A stretch of DNA of 64,000 nucleotides, from contig NZ_JAHXYI010000005.1 in NCBI RefSeq assembly GCF_019970045.1, forward strand, positions 186,001 through 250,000, read 5' to 3'. Every line of letters begins with the position of its first letter. Position 1 is the first letter of the stretch. Both the position numbers and the translations under genes were made by a program. Shown piece by piece: positions 37,624 through 45,843 of the stretch. Source of the stretch: Chryseobacterium sp. GVT01B (GTDB taxonomy: Bacteria; Bacteroidota; Bacteroidia; Flavobacteriales; Weeksellaceae). The notes below the pieces were generated by a model that ran no database searches, was not told the DNA's origin, and worked only from the letters and a program-made list of their open reading frames with translations.

Positions 37624-38802
37624 ATGAATTATAAAAACCCCGATGAAAACGGATATTATGGAGAGTTTGGAGGTGCTTTTATCCCAGAAATGCTCTATCC
37701 TAATGTAGAAGAATTGCAAAAAAACTATCTTGAAATTATAGAATCTGAAGATTTTCAGGCTGAGTATCAGGATTTGCTGAAAAATTATGTAGGCCGTGCT
37801 ACTCCTTTATATTTCGCTAAAAACCTAAGTCAAAAATACCAGACTCAGATTTATTTAAAACGTGAAGACCTCAACCATACCGGAGCTCATAAGATCAATA
37901 ACGCTCTGGGACAGGTTCTGTTGGCAAAACGTCTTGGAAAAACCAGAATTATTGCTGAAACCGGAGCCGGACAACATGGTGTTGCCACCGCTACAGCCTG
38001 TGCTTTGCTTGGTTTGGAATGTATTGTTTACATGGGAGAAATTGACATCCAGAGACAAGCCCCGAATGTTGCAAGGATGAAAATGCTGGGTGCAGAAGTA
38101 GTACCAGCCACTTCAGGATCAAAAACACTTAAAGATGCAGTGAATGAAGCATTAAGAGACTGGATCAACAATCCTCAGACGACTCATTATGTGATTGGAA
38201 GCGTGGTGGGTCCTCACCCATTCCCGGATCTTGTAGCAAGATTTCAAAGTATTATTTCAAAAGAGATTAAAGAGCAGCTTAAAGAGAAAATCGGAAGAGA
38301 AAATCCGGATTACGTGATTGCCTGCGTAGGAGGTGGAAGTAATGCTGCTGGGACTTTCTATCATTTTGTGGAGGAAAAAGCAGTGAAAATCATTGCCGCT
38401 GAAGCAGGAGGATTGGGAGTAGATTCCGGGAAATCTGCAGCAACTACATTTTTAGGAACACTTGGGGTACTTCACGGAAGCAAAAGTCTTGTGATGCAGA
38501 CGGAAGACGGCCAGGTTATAGAACCCCACTCTATCTCTGCAGGACTGGATTATCCGGGAATCGGACCTTTTCATGCGCATTTATTTAAAGAAAAACGTGC
38601 TGAATTCTTTAGCATTAATGATGATGAAGCTTTGAAATGTGCTTTCGAGCTGACTAAACTGGAAGGCATCATTCCGGCATTGGAAAGTTCACATGCTCTG
38701 GCAGTTTTAGACAAGAAGAAATTTGGCGAAAATGATGTTATTGTCATTTGTCTGAGCGGCCGTGGAGATAAAGATATGGAAACGTATCTGAAGAATTTGT
38801 AA
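37624..38802 (+). CDS. trpB: Tryptophan synthase beta chain
   Basis: PLP enzyme of 392 residues making Trp from indole and Ser. The PLP Lys is in [13 protein letters not shown] (about residue 85), the catalytic Glu is in AETGAGQHG and the phosphate-binding loop is [15 protein letters not shown]. The end [12 protein letters not shown] is typical. Start ATG at 37624, 4 bases after the GNAT stop. Confidence 0.97.
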   Translation: MNYKNPDENGYYGEFGGAFIPEMLYPNVEELQKNYLEIIESEDFQAEYQDLLKNYVGRATPLYFAKNLSQKYQTQIYLKREDLNHTGAHKINNALGQVLLAKRLGKTRIIAETGAGQHGVATATACALLGLECIVYMGEIDIQRQAPNVARMKMLGAEVVPATSGSKTLKDAVNEALRDWINNPQTTHYVIGSVVGPHPFPDLVARFQSIISKEIKEQLKEKIGRENPDYVIACVGGGSNAAGTFYHFVEEKAVKIIAAEAGGLGVDSGKSAATTFLGTLGVLHGSKSLVMQTEDGQVIEPHSISAGLDYPGIGPFHAHLFKEKRAEFFSINDDEALKCAFELTKLEGIIPALESSHALAVLDKKKFGENDVIVICLSGRGDKDMETYLKNL

Positions 38803-38894
38803 AATGTAAAAAGTATTCACGTAAAATGACTTTAACAGATAAAACCTGATCATAAATACATTTTACATAAATACATCAATACAAAAAGAAAGAA

Positions 38895-39629
38895 ATGAAA
38901 AAACTAAATATATACTTCACAGCAGGAATTCCTCAACTGGATGATACCGCTGATATTATAAAACTGATTCAGGATTCCGGGGCAGATATGATCGAGATCG
39001 GAATGCCCTATTCTGATCCTGTGGCAGACGGTCCGGTTATTCAAAAGGCCCATGAGCTGGCTTTACAAAACGGAATGACGATTGAAAAGTTATTATCTCA
39101 GTTAAAAGCCATCAAAGACGAAATCAGAATTCCCATTATCCTGATGGGTTATATTAATCCGGTATTAAGTTTTGGATTTGAGAGATTCTGTGCAGCATGT
39201 TCCGAAAGCGGTGTTTCAGGGTTGATTCTTCCTGACCTTCCCCCTATTGAATTTGAGAAAAACTATCAGTCTGTTTTAAAGCAGTACAATCTTAATTTTA
39301 CCTTTCTGGTCACTCCGGAAACCTCTGATGAAAGAATGATGTATCTGGATTCTTTAAGTTCAGGTTTTCTGTATGCAGTAAGCTCTTCCTCTACAACCGG
39401 AAATGAAAATGCAGTTTTAAAAAATGAATACTACCTTTCCAGGGTAGCTTCCCTCCCACTCAAAAATCCTGTGATGATCGGATTCGGAATTAAATCGAAA
39501 GAGGATTTTGAAAATGTAACAGAAAAAGCGGATGGCGGTATCATAGGAACAGCCTTTGTGAATATTCTGCTTCAGGATAGAGACTGGAAGAAAAGTGCCA
39601 TAGATTTTATCCATTCCATAAAAGGGTAA
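38895..39629 (+). CDS. trpA: Tryptophan synthase alpha chain
   Basis: TIM-barrel subunit of 244 residues, making indole from indole-3-glycerol phosphate. It has the catalytic Glu of DMIEIGMPYSDPVADGPVIQ (about 35-54) and the Asp of ILPDLPPIEFE (about 112). The family-typical SSSSTTG loop is at about 158-164. It is the last trp gene, separated from trpB by a 92-bp gap without a visible terminator. Confidence 0.96.
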   Translation: MKKLNIYFTAGIPQLDDTADIIKLIQDSGADMIEIGMPYSDPVADGPVIQKAHELALQNGMTIEKLLSQLKAIKDEIRIPIILMGYINPVLSFGFERFCAACSESGVSGLILPDLPPIEFEKNYQSVLKQYNLNFTFLVTPETSDERMMYLDSLSSGFLYAVSSSSTTGNENAVLKNEYYLSRVASLPLKNPVMIGFGIKSKEDFENVTEKADGGIIGTAFVNILLQDRDWKKSAIDFIHSIKG

Positions 39630-39636
39630 AATTCAC

Positions 39637-39644
39637 TAAATTTG
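39637..39644 (+). promoter_or_regulatory. Promoter -7 element of lipB
   Basis: TAAATTTG in the 31-bp gap between trpA and lipB, 17 bases before the ATG. It suggests that lipB can be expressed independently of Trp control. Confidence 0.55.
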
Positions 39645-39660
39645 TATATCAAAAATTGAA

Positions 39661-40389
39661 ATGAATACAAATCAAAATAAATCAGTAGAATTTGAAGATT
39701 TAGGAGTCAAAGAATATCAGCCAGCCTGGGATTATCAGGAACAGCTGATGAAAAACATCATTGATACCAAGATAAAAAACAGAGATCTTCCTGCGGAACA
39801 ACATACAACCACTCCCAACCACCTTCTTTTTGTAGAGCATCCTCATGTGTATACTTTAGGAAAAAGCGGACATGAAGAAAATATGCTTGCCGGCATTGAT
39901 AAACTGAAAGAAATTGATGCCACTTTCGTAAAGGTAAACCGTGGCGGAGATATTACTTATCATGGTTACGGACAGGTTGTAGGCTATCCTATCCTGGATC
40001 TTGAGAACTTTTTTACAGACATTCATTTATATATGAGAAATCTGGAAGAAGTGATCATCAGAACCATTGCCGAATATGGTATTAAAGGAGAACGTTCTCC
40101 GGGAGAAACCGGAGTCTGGCTGGATGTAGGAAAACCTTATGCAAGAAAAATGTGTGCAATGGGTGTGAAAGCTTCAAGATGGGTAACTCTTCATGGTTTT
40201 GCATTGAATGTAAATACAGATATGCGTTATTTTGAGTACATCATTCCATGTGGGATCAAAGATAAGCAGGTGACTTCTCTGAAAAGAGAACTTGAAAGAG
40301 AGCTTACTCCGGAAGAAATGGAAGAACTGAAAGCAAAGATCAGAAAACATTTTGCTGACGTTTTTCAGGCAGAACTCATTTACAAATAG
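39661..40389 (+). CDS. lipB: Lipoyl(octanoyl) transferase
   Basis: Moves octanoyl groups from ACP to lipoyl domains. The 242-residue protein has the family blocks FVEHPHVYTLGKSG, VNRGGDITYHGYGQVVGYPI (about 97-116), the Lys of RKMCAMGVKASRWVTLHGFALNVN and the catalytic Cys in YIIPCGIKDKQVTSL (about 194). Terminated by a strong hairpin. Confidence 0.95.
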   Translation: MNTNQNKSVEFEDLGVKEYQPAWDYQEQLMKNIIDTKIKNRDLPAEQHTTTPNHLLFVEHPHVYTLGKSGHEENMLAGIDKLKEIDATFVKVNRGGDITYHGYGQVVGYPILDLENFFTDIHLYMRNLEEVIIRTIAEYGIKGERSPGETGVWLDVGKPYARKMCAMGVKASRWVTLHGFALNVNTDMRYFEYIIPCGIKDKQVTSLKRELERELTPEEMEELKAKIRKHFADVFQAELIYK

Positions 40390-40410
40390 TCAATTGACTT
40401 AAAATATAAT

Positions 40411-40441
40411 AAACCCAGTTTCAATAGTCGAAACTGGGTTT
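40411..40441 (+). terminator. Terminator of lipB/trp operon
   Basis: Perfect 12-bp stem aaacccagtttc/gaaactgggttt with 7-base loop and T-run. Confidence 0.9.
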
Positions 40442-40577
40442 TTAGTTTAAATACTATCATAATTATCAGAACATTTAAATCTTACTGAATCTAAACCGTT
40501 TTATTTTTAATTTGGAAATCAAAGGTTTTCAAAACCTTATAGATGTTGAAAAATAGTGCTGATTTGTGAAATTGGCC

Positions 40578-40646
40578 AGATTCCTACGGAATGACACAAT
40601 TGGAATCGAGGTTTTACCCCACAGTTTGTCCATTCCGTAGGAATCT
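40578..40646. repeat. Imperfect palindromic element with 16-bp terminal inverted repeats
   Basis: agattcctacggaatg (40578-40593) and cattccgtaggaatct (40631-40646) are perfect inverted copies, 69 bp outside to outside. It has the look of a small non-coding dispersed element. The rest of the 450-bp gap 40442-40889 holds no gene other than the promoter described at 40790. Confidence 0.8.
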
Positions 40647-40789
40647 AACCCATGAAAACCAAAAAACTCATAATTTTTTAAAAAACTTGTTTTATTTAAA
40701 TCCACCACTATAATCATTAGTTTTTCGCCATTTTCAATATCATAAAATCAATAAAATGAAAGAATAATTTATTTTATTTAAAAAAACTC

Positions 40790-40819
40790 TTGCGTATATT
40801 TTAAATTTTATTACTTTTA
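40790..40819 (+). promoter_or_regulatory. Candidate promoter of the protein-glutaminase gene
   Basis: TTG at 40790-40792 and TACTTTTA at 40812-40819 (one mismatch to TAnnTTTG) with 19 bases between; about 70 bases upstream of the ATG at 40890. Confidence 0.4.
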
Positions 40820-40889
40820 ATATCACAAAATAGTGAACTATTACAAATTAAAATGTTCACTGAAAATTAACCACCAAAATATAAAAACT

Positions 40890-41849
40890 ATGAAAAAATT
40901 TCTTTTATCCATGATGGTATTCGTGACGGTACTGTCATTTAATTCCTGTTCAGATTCAGGTGCCAATCAGGATCCTAATCTTGTTGCCAAAGAGTCAAAC
41001 GAAATCGCAATGAAAGACTTCGGTAAAACTGTCCCGGTAGGGATTGATAAAGAAGACGGGAAATTTAAAATCTCATTTATGGTTACTGCTCAGCCCTACT
41101 ACATCAAGGACAGTAAAGAAAATGCAGGCTATATTTCCATGATCAGACAGGCTGTTGAAAACGAAACTCCTGTTCAGGTTTTCCTTAAAGCCAATACCAG
41201 CGAAATCGCAAAAGTAGACAAAGCTACTGCTGAAGATATCCGTTATTTCAAATCTATCCTTACTAAAGAAATAAAAGAAGAAAGCCGAAAAGCAGTAAGC
41301 GTTATTCCTAACCTTGCCACTTTAAACAATCTGTTTGCTCAGATAAAAAATCAGGCTTGCGGAACTTCTACAGCTTCTTCTCCGTGCATTACATTCAGAT
41401 ATCCTGTTGACGGATGCTATGCAAGAGCCCATAAAATGAGACAAATACTATTGAATGCAGGATACGACTGTGAAAAACAATTCGTGTATGGTAACCTGAG
41501 AGCTTCTACAGGAACATGCTGCGTATCATGGGTATATCACGTAGCGATATTGGTAAGCTTTAAAAATGCTTCCGGAATTGTTGAAAAAAGAATCATTGAT
41601 CCATCATTATTCTCCAGCGGACCTGTAACTGATGCTGCATGGAGAGCTGCATGTACAAACACAAGCTGTGGATCTGCATCTGTATCTTCTTATGCCAATA
41701 CGGCAGGAAACGTGTACTACAGAAGCCCGGCAGGTTCTTTACTGTATGATAACAACTATGTAAATACCAATTGTGTATTGAATATCTTCTCATCCCTTTC
41801 AGGATGTTCTCCTTCTCCTGCACCTAGCGTAGGAAGCTGTGGATTTTAA
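40890..41849 (+). CDS. Protein-glutaminase precursor (protein deamidase)
   Basis: Secreted enzyme that deamidates Gln side chains in proteins (EC 3.5.1.44). From the ATG at 40890 the precursor has 319 residues: signal peptide (MKKFLLSMMVFVTVLSFNS, with a Cys20 that could be a lipobox), propeptide to about residue 134, and a mature part of exactly 185 residues starting AVSVIPNLAT, the same length and nearly the same sequence as the C. proteolyticum enzyme. Catalytic residues are Cys176 (DGCYARAHK), His217 (VYHVAI) and Asp237 (IIDPSL), corresponding to mature 42, 83 and 103; several Cys pairs are kept. The propeptide masks the active site until proteolysis. The 19-residue upstream extension in frame is rejected. 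Confidence 0.95.
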   Translation: MKKFLLSMMVFVTVLSFNSCSDSGANQDPNLVAKESNEIAMKDFGKTVPVGIDKEDGKFKISFMVTAQPYYIKDSKENAGYISMIRQAVENETPVQVFLKANTSEIAKVDKATAEDIRYFKSILTKEIKEESRKAVSVIPNLATLNNLFAQIKNQACGTSTASSPCITFRYPVDGCYARAHKMRQILLNAGYDCEKQFVYGNLRASTGTCCVSWVYHVAILVSFKNASGIVEKRIIDPSLFSSGPVTDAAWRAACTNTSCGSASVSSYANTAGNVYYRSPAGSLLYDNNYVNTNCVLNIFSSLSGCSPSPAPSVGSCGF

Positions 41850-41862
41850 CTAATTTATATAG

Positions 41863-41900
41863 AGCTCCTGCATTTATTTTAATACATTGCAGGAGCTTTT
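41863..41900 (+). terminator. Terminator of the protein-glutaminase gene
   Basis: Stem agctcctgca (41863-41872) with tgcaggagct (41888-41897) and T-run; it separates the enzyme gene from the next gene but may be leaky. Confidence 0.85.
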
Positions 41901-41918
41901 TACTTAATACTTTTTGCT

Positions 41919-42230
41919 ATGAAAGCCTGGTTCTATTTATTATTACTTTTTATTATGATCACATCCTGTTCCGGTAATTCCAGTTCGCAGAACTTAACCT
42001 GGTATAATAATGCTACTATTTCAGATATCACCGAAGATCCGGATAAACCCAATGAAGTAGTACGTGTTGCCATTGGAATCAGTGCTCAGGTTTTTTATAT
42101 TTCAAAAAAATCACCGGAGTACAAAACTCTGATGGAAAAGGCAACCCAGAGCCTTAAGAAAAGTAAAACCTATAATATTGGTATTGAAAATAAAACCAAT
42201 ATCATCAAAGAAATTAAAGAGGTGAAATAA
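41919..42230 (+). CDS. Stand-alone lipoprotein resembling the protein-glutaminase propeptide
   Basis: A 103-residue lipoprotein (lipobox MITSC, Cys17). Its part VAIGISAQVFYISKKSPEYK (48-67) and following ATQSLKKSKTYNIGIENKTN aligns by eye with the propeptide of the upstream enzyme (ISFMVTAQPYYIKDSKEN, then AVENETPVQVFLKANTSE): same strand-helix-strand order, shared AQxxYI and a Lys/Asn/Thr end. The propeptide is known to inhibit the enzyme; so this protein could be a membrane-bound inhibitor or folding helper protecting the producer. Homology and function are inference; a structure prediction would be needed. Confidence 0.75.
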   Translation: MKAWFYLLLLFIMITSCSGNSSSQNLTWYNNATISDITEDPDKPNEVVRVAIGISAQVFYISKKSPEYKTLMEKATQSLKKSKTYNIGIENKTNIIKEIKEVK

Positions 42231-42258
42231 CCTTTAATTGCTCTGAAATAGTCTGCCA

Positions 42259-43011
42259 TTATCTGATCACAGAAATCCCGGCATCTACTTTTACTTCAGC
42301 CCCATGGATATAGGAGGCTTCTTCTGAAGCAAGAAACAGAACTACATTAGCTATTTCTGACGGTTCCCCTTGTCTTTTAAAAGGTATGATAGGAATAATA
42401 TCTTCAATAGCGCTTTCAATCTGCTCACCGGTTAGGCCTGTATTGTTGAAAATATTGGTCTTAATATGTCCGGGACTCACTCCGTTGACACGGATCCCGC
42501 GTTCTGTAAGCTCTACCGCAAAGGTTTTAATGAAAGACTGCACAGCAGATTTAGCAGCAGAATACACGGAAAAATTATGCATCGCAATATCCGTTGCTAC
42601 TGAAGTATTAAAAATAACTGAACTTCCGCTATTCATCAATGGTAATATTTGCTGCACTGTAAAAAAAGGACCTTTTACGAGAAGATTAAAAAGTTCGTCA
42701 AACTGGTTTTCATCCACATATTCTACAGGAGCAAATCTTCCGTATCCAGCATTCGGAAAGACCAGATCAATCTGTTCTGTATATTTTCTGACTTCCTGCT
42801 GAAGGTTCATCAGGTCTTTTATATTTCCGGCATCGGATACAATTCCAAAAGCCTTTTCACCAAGTTTTTCCAGCGCCTTATTCACAGTATCTTCAGTTCT
42901 TCCTGTAATAATGACTGTTCCTCCTTCTTCAATAAATTTCTGAGCGGTAGCCAGGCCCATTCCATTTGTTCCTCCGGTAATTAAAGCTGTTTTGTTTTTA
43001 AATCTCTGCAT
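42259..43011 (-). CDS. SDR-family oxidoreductase
   Basis: Classical short-chain dehydrogenase of 250 residues with TGGTNGMGLATA (coenzyme loop, about 12-23), the NAG motif in PNAGYG, catalytic Ser in NTSVATD and YSAAKSA with the Tyr-x3-Lys. NADPH or NADH use and substrate cannot be decided. The stretch SPGHIKTNIF and the C-terminal IHGAEVKVDAG are typical. Single gene, divergent from the nitroreductase-ohrR-ohr operon. Confidence 0.9.
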   Translation of the reverse strand: MQRFKNKTALITGGTNGMGLATAQKFIEEGGTVIITGRTEDTVNKALEKLGEKAFGIVSDAGNIKDLMNLQQEVRKYTEQIDLVFPNAGYGRFAPVEYVDENQFDELFNLLVKGPFFTVQQILPLMNSGSSVIFNTSVATDIAMHNFSVYSAAKSAVQSFIKTFAVELTERGIRVNGVSPGHIKTNIFNNTGLTGEQIESAIEDIIPIIPFKRQGEPSEIANVVLFLASEEASYIHGAEVKVDAGISVIR

Positions 43012-43152
43012 TGTTTTTTGGTTTAAAATTCTTCTGCAAAGATTGCAATCGAGAGAATCTTAAAAAATCCGAATCATGCGAAAATGAGTTAAAAGCAAAC
43101 TATATTACTATTTATTTTAATTCATCAATAATCGTCATCAATAAAATCTTTC

Positions 43153-43191
43153 AAAATTAAATTGCACACAATTAAATTGTTTATACATTTG
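43153..43191 (+). promoter_or_regulatory. OhrR-type operator over the promoter of the peroxide operon
   Basis: ACAATTAAATTGT (43168-43180) is a perfect 13-bp palindrome identical to the core of OhrR-binding inverted repeats known from Bacillus (TACAATT-AATTGTA type). A second, degenerate copy (AAAATTAAATTGC, 43153-43165) lies exactly 15 bp upstream. The promoter elements are TTG (43162-43164) and TACATTTG (43184-43191) with 19 bases between, so the palindrome sits in the spacer, ideal for repression. It is 88 bp before the nitroreductase gene. Confidence 0.72.
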
Positions 43192-43268
43192 TACTGTTGT
43201 TTTACTTCAATTAAAAAAACAGGAAGTTCAACAACCACCAAGTAGTTTAATTTAAAACAAAAGAAAAA

Positions 43269-43901
43269 ATGTCATTAATAGAAAACCTAAACTGGAGACA
43301 TGCTGTAAAAGCTTATGACCCGAACAAAAAAATTTCAAAGGAAGATCTTAATACTATTTTAGAATCAGCAAGGCTGGCTCCTACTTCATCGGGATTACAA
43401 CCATTCCGAATCATCGTGGTAGAAAATCAGGAACTGAAAGAAAAAATGGTAGCAGGTGCTTTAAACCCTGAAGTAATGAGAGATTCTTCTCACGTTTTGG
43501 TCTTTGCAGCATGGGACAGCTATTCTAATGAAAAAATTGACAAAGTTTACGATTATCATACCGATGTAAGAGACCTTCCAAGAGGTCGTTTCGGAAGCTA
43601 TACCGATAAAATTAAAGAAATGTATGGGGCACAGACTCCTGAAGAGCATTTTGCACACACGGCCCGCCAGACTTATATTGCCTTAGGAATTGCCCTGGCT
43701 CAGGCTGCAGAACTTAAAATCGACAGTACTCCGGCAGAAGGATTCAGTAATGAAGTGGTAGATGAAGTATTGGGATTAAAAGAATTAGGACTAAAAAGTG
43801 TAAGCCTTTTATACCTTGGATACCGTGACGAAGCCAATGACTGGCTGTCTTCTATGAAAAAAGTCAGAATTCCAATGGATGAATTTATCATAAAAAAGTA
43901 A
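43269..43901 (+). CDS. Nitroreductase-family NAD(P)H-dependent oxidoreductase
   Basis: FMN enzyme of 210 residues, NfsB-like: start NLNWRHAVKAYDPNKKIS, FMN-binding LAPTSSGLQPFRI (about 37-49), ARQTYIALGIALAQAAELKIDSTPAEGF and the end LGYRDEANDW. It would reduce nitro compounds or quinones. It is the first gene of an operon with ohrR and ohr under an apparent OhrR operator; a 31-bp gap separates it from ohrR. Confidence 0.9.
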   Translation: MSLIENLNWRHAVKAYDPNKKISKEDLNTILESARLAPTSSGLQPFRIIVVENQELKEKMVAGALNPEVMRDSSHVLVFAAWDSYSNEKIDKVYDYHTDVRDLPRGRFGSYTDKIKEMYGAQTPEEHFAHTARQTYIALGIALAQAAELKIDSTPAEGFSNEVVDEVLGLKELGLKSVSLLYLGYRDEANDWLSSMKKVRIPMDEFIIKK

Positions 43902-43932
43902 TACCTTCATCGAATCTTTCGTACTCAAACTT

Positions 43933-44370
43933 ATGGAAAATCCGAAAACACCCAAACTAGAAAACCAGATTTGCTTCCCGCTGTATGTTATCGCCAAAGA
44001 GATCACAGGACTTTACCGTCCTTTCCTCGATGAGCTGGACATGACATATCCGCAGTACCTTGTTATGATGGTATTATGGGAAGGTGACGGACTTACAGTA
44101 ACCCATATAGGGGAAAAACTGTTTCTCGATAGCGGCACTTTGACACCTCTTCTTAAAAGATTGGAAACCAAAGGATTTATCATCAGAAAAAGAAAAAAAG
44201 AAGACGAAAGAGTGGTTGAAGTATTTTTAGACGAAGCAGGAAAACAGCTTCAGAAAAAAGCATGTGAAATTCCGGGAAAAATTCAGGAAAGACTGGGTAT
44301 ACAGCCGGAAGAACTGCTGCATCTTAAAGACACAGTCCTAAAAATATTAAACAAAATAGAAAATAAATGA
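43933..44370 (+). CDS. ohrR: MarR-family organic peroxide sensor OhrR
   Basis: Winged-helix repressor of 145 residues. The N-terminal reactive Cys is Cys14 in [16 protein letters not shown], the position typical for OhrR; the DNA-binding part is [30 protein letters not shown] and the wing [15 protein letters not shown]. Oxidation of the Cys by organic hydroperoxides releases DNA. It overlaps ohr by 4 bases (ATGA). Confidence 0.93.
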   Translation: MENPKTPKLENQICFPLYVIAKEITGLYRPFLDELDMTYPQYLVMMVLWEGDGLTVTHIGEKLFLDSGTLTPLLKRLETKGFIIRKRKKEDERVVEVFLDEAGKQLQKKACEIPGKIQERLGIQPEELLHLKDTVLKILNKIENK

Positions 44371-44792
44371 AAACATTATATACAACTCAGGTAACTGCTC
44401 AAGGAGGCAGAAACGGACATGTAAAAAGTGAAAACGGAGTATTGGATCTTGATGTAAGAATGCCGAAAGCATTAGGAGGAGCCAATGAAGATTTTGCCAA
44501 CCCTGAAATGCTTTTTGCAGCCGGATATTCTGCATGTTTCGACAGCGCATTGAACAGAGTAATCAGTCTTTCTAAAGTAAAAACAGGAGAAACAACTGTT
44601 ACGGCACAGGTAAGCATCGGCCAAATTGAGAATGGAGGTTTCGGATTGGCAGCAGAACTGGATGTGAATATCCCAGGAGTTTCTATTGAAGAGGCACAGG
44701 CTTTAACAGAAAAGGCACACCAAATTTGCCCTTATTCTAATGCTACCAGAAATAATATGGAGGTGAAGCTTTCAGTAACCAACAACGATTAA
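44367..44792 (+). CDS. ohr: Organic hydroperoxide resistance protein Ohr
   Basis: Thiol peroxidase of 141 residues, OsmC superfamily. The catalytic Cys pair is Cys57 (YSACFDSAL) and Cys121 (HQICPYSNA). The family block NPEMLFAAGYSACF is complete. It detoxifies organic and fatty acid hydroperoxides, supported by its partner ohrR. A terminator follows. Confidence 0.95.
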   Translation: MKTLYTTQVTAQGGRNGHVKSENGVLDLDVRMPKALGGANEDFANPEMLFAAGYSACFDSALNRVISLSKVKTGETTVTAQVSIGQIENGGFGLAAELDVNIPGVSIEEAQALTEKAHQICPYSNATRNNMEVKLSVTNND

Positions 44793-44820
44793 TCCAATTT
44801 TTTTAAGCATAGTTATAACG

Positions 44821-44852
44821 AAAGGAGCTGTTTCCATGGAAACAGCTCCTTT
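44821..44852 (+). terminator. Terminator of the ohr operon
   Basis: Almost fully self-complementary stem aaaggagctgtttcc/ggaaacagctccttt with T-run. Confidence 0.92.
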
Positions 44853-44862
44853 TATTTTATAT

Positions 44863-44962
44863 TTAACCGCAGATTTCGCAGATGGGCGCAGATGATTGAG
44901 GATATTTTTAGTAACAGTTCGTCATCATTCATAACTCATCATTTATAATTTATAATTCACCA
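44863..44962. repeat. Short intergenic repeat tract
   Basis: Contains cgcagat units (accgcagatttcgcagatgg, 44868-44887, then gcgcagat) and a run of atcattcataactcatcatttataa near-repeats. No gene. Confidence 0.5.
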
Positions 44963-45598
44963 TCACCTTCTGTCTTTATTCACATCACTTTTCTGATAGG
45001 CATCTACTTTTTTATAAGAATCATTTTTCTCTTTTTCTTTTTTATCGGAGATCAGAATGCCGAAAAGATGGTCAATTTCATGCTGAAAAATAACGGCTGT
45101 GAAACCTTCTACAATTTCTGAATATTTCTGCCCTTTCAAATCCACATATTCCAATTGAATCACTTTACTTCTGTAAAACTGATCCCTGAAATCCGGAATA
45201 GACAGGTCTCCTTCCGGCCCAAGATTCTGCAGATCGGAATGCCATACAATGACAGGGTTGATAAAATATTCCAGAGGAGTTCCTTCTTTGTCAAAACGCT
45301 GTACCCAGATGATCTTTCTGTTGATTCCCACCTGTGGCGCTGCAATTCCTACTCCACCATCCGTAGAAAGAAGAGATTCTTTCATTCTTTTTACCAGAAC
45401 AGTCGTATTAGGATCAAGAGGATCTGCTTCTGAAGAAATACTCAGCAATGTTTTATGCTGACTGGCATCCGTTGTCTGATAAATCGGTAATGCTGTGCTT
45501 ACATCTCCCTGATTAATAATTGAAATCTCATTGGAAGTGAGTTTCTGGGCGTTCAACAGGCCTATAAAAAAGATCAGCAGGATGGGTAATTTCTTCAT
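44963..45598 (-). CDS. Exported peptide deformylase-like protein with Asp for the Cys metal ligand
   Basis: A 211-residue protein with a signal peptide (MKKLPILLIFFIGLLNAQ) and a PDF domain (about 60-185). Motif 1 is GVGIAAPQVG (82-91), motif 3 is QHEIDHL (172-178, His173/His177 and catalytic Glu174). Motif 2 reads EGDLSIP instead of EGCLSxP, so the third metal ligand is Asp131 and not Cys. A Lys/Asp-rich tail follows. A housekeeping deformylase works in the cytoplasm; this one is predicted to be exported and must have another substrate or role. Single gene on the minus strand. Confidence 0.85.
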   Translation of the reverse strand: MKKLPILLIFFIGLLNAQKLTSNEISIINQGDVSTALPIYQTTDASQHKTLLSISSEADPLDPNTTVLVKRMKESLLSTDGGVGIAAPQVGINRKIIWVQRFDKEGTPLEYFINPVIVWHSDLQNLGPEGDLSIPDFRDQFYRSKVIQLEYVDLKGQKYSEIVEGFTAVIFQHEIDHLFGILISDKKEKEKNDSYKKVDAYQKSDVNKDRR

Positions 45599-45678
45599 GT
45601 TTTTTGAATATGGTACAAAGGTAAATATTGTAGAATAAAAATGATTATAGAACGCTGATTTTTATGTTTTGGCTAAAG

Positions 45679-45830
45679 CCGTTGAAGTTTTGATATAAAA
45701 ATGGCCGGGCTAAAGCCCGACCCTATTGAATTCAATGTAAGTTTGATTTTTGTCATTCTGAAAGGAATGCAATGTAGTGGAGAATCTTATAATTAAGTAA
45801 TAGGGAGATTCTTCCTTCGTCAGAATGACA
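45679..45830. repeat. Two dispersed non-coding elements
   Basis: First, ggctaaagcc (45679-45688) is followed by gccgggctaaagcccgacc (near 45704-45722), two related small palindromes. Second, an 80-bp element (45751-45830) has perfect 10-bp ends tgtcattctg/cagaatgaca and inner gagaatct/agattctt, so the whole can fold into a hairpin. No gene lies in 45599-45843. Confidence 0.75.
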
Positions 45831-45843
45831 TTTTTGTAAAAAA

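Noticed and set aside
41593..41823. Antisense ORF in the protein-glutaminase gene
   Set aside because: Shadow of the enzyme's coding frame; no promoter or family likeness.
42386..42984. Plus-strand ORFs across the SDR gene
   Set aside because: Antisense frames of a gene with all SDR motifs.
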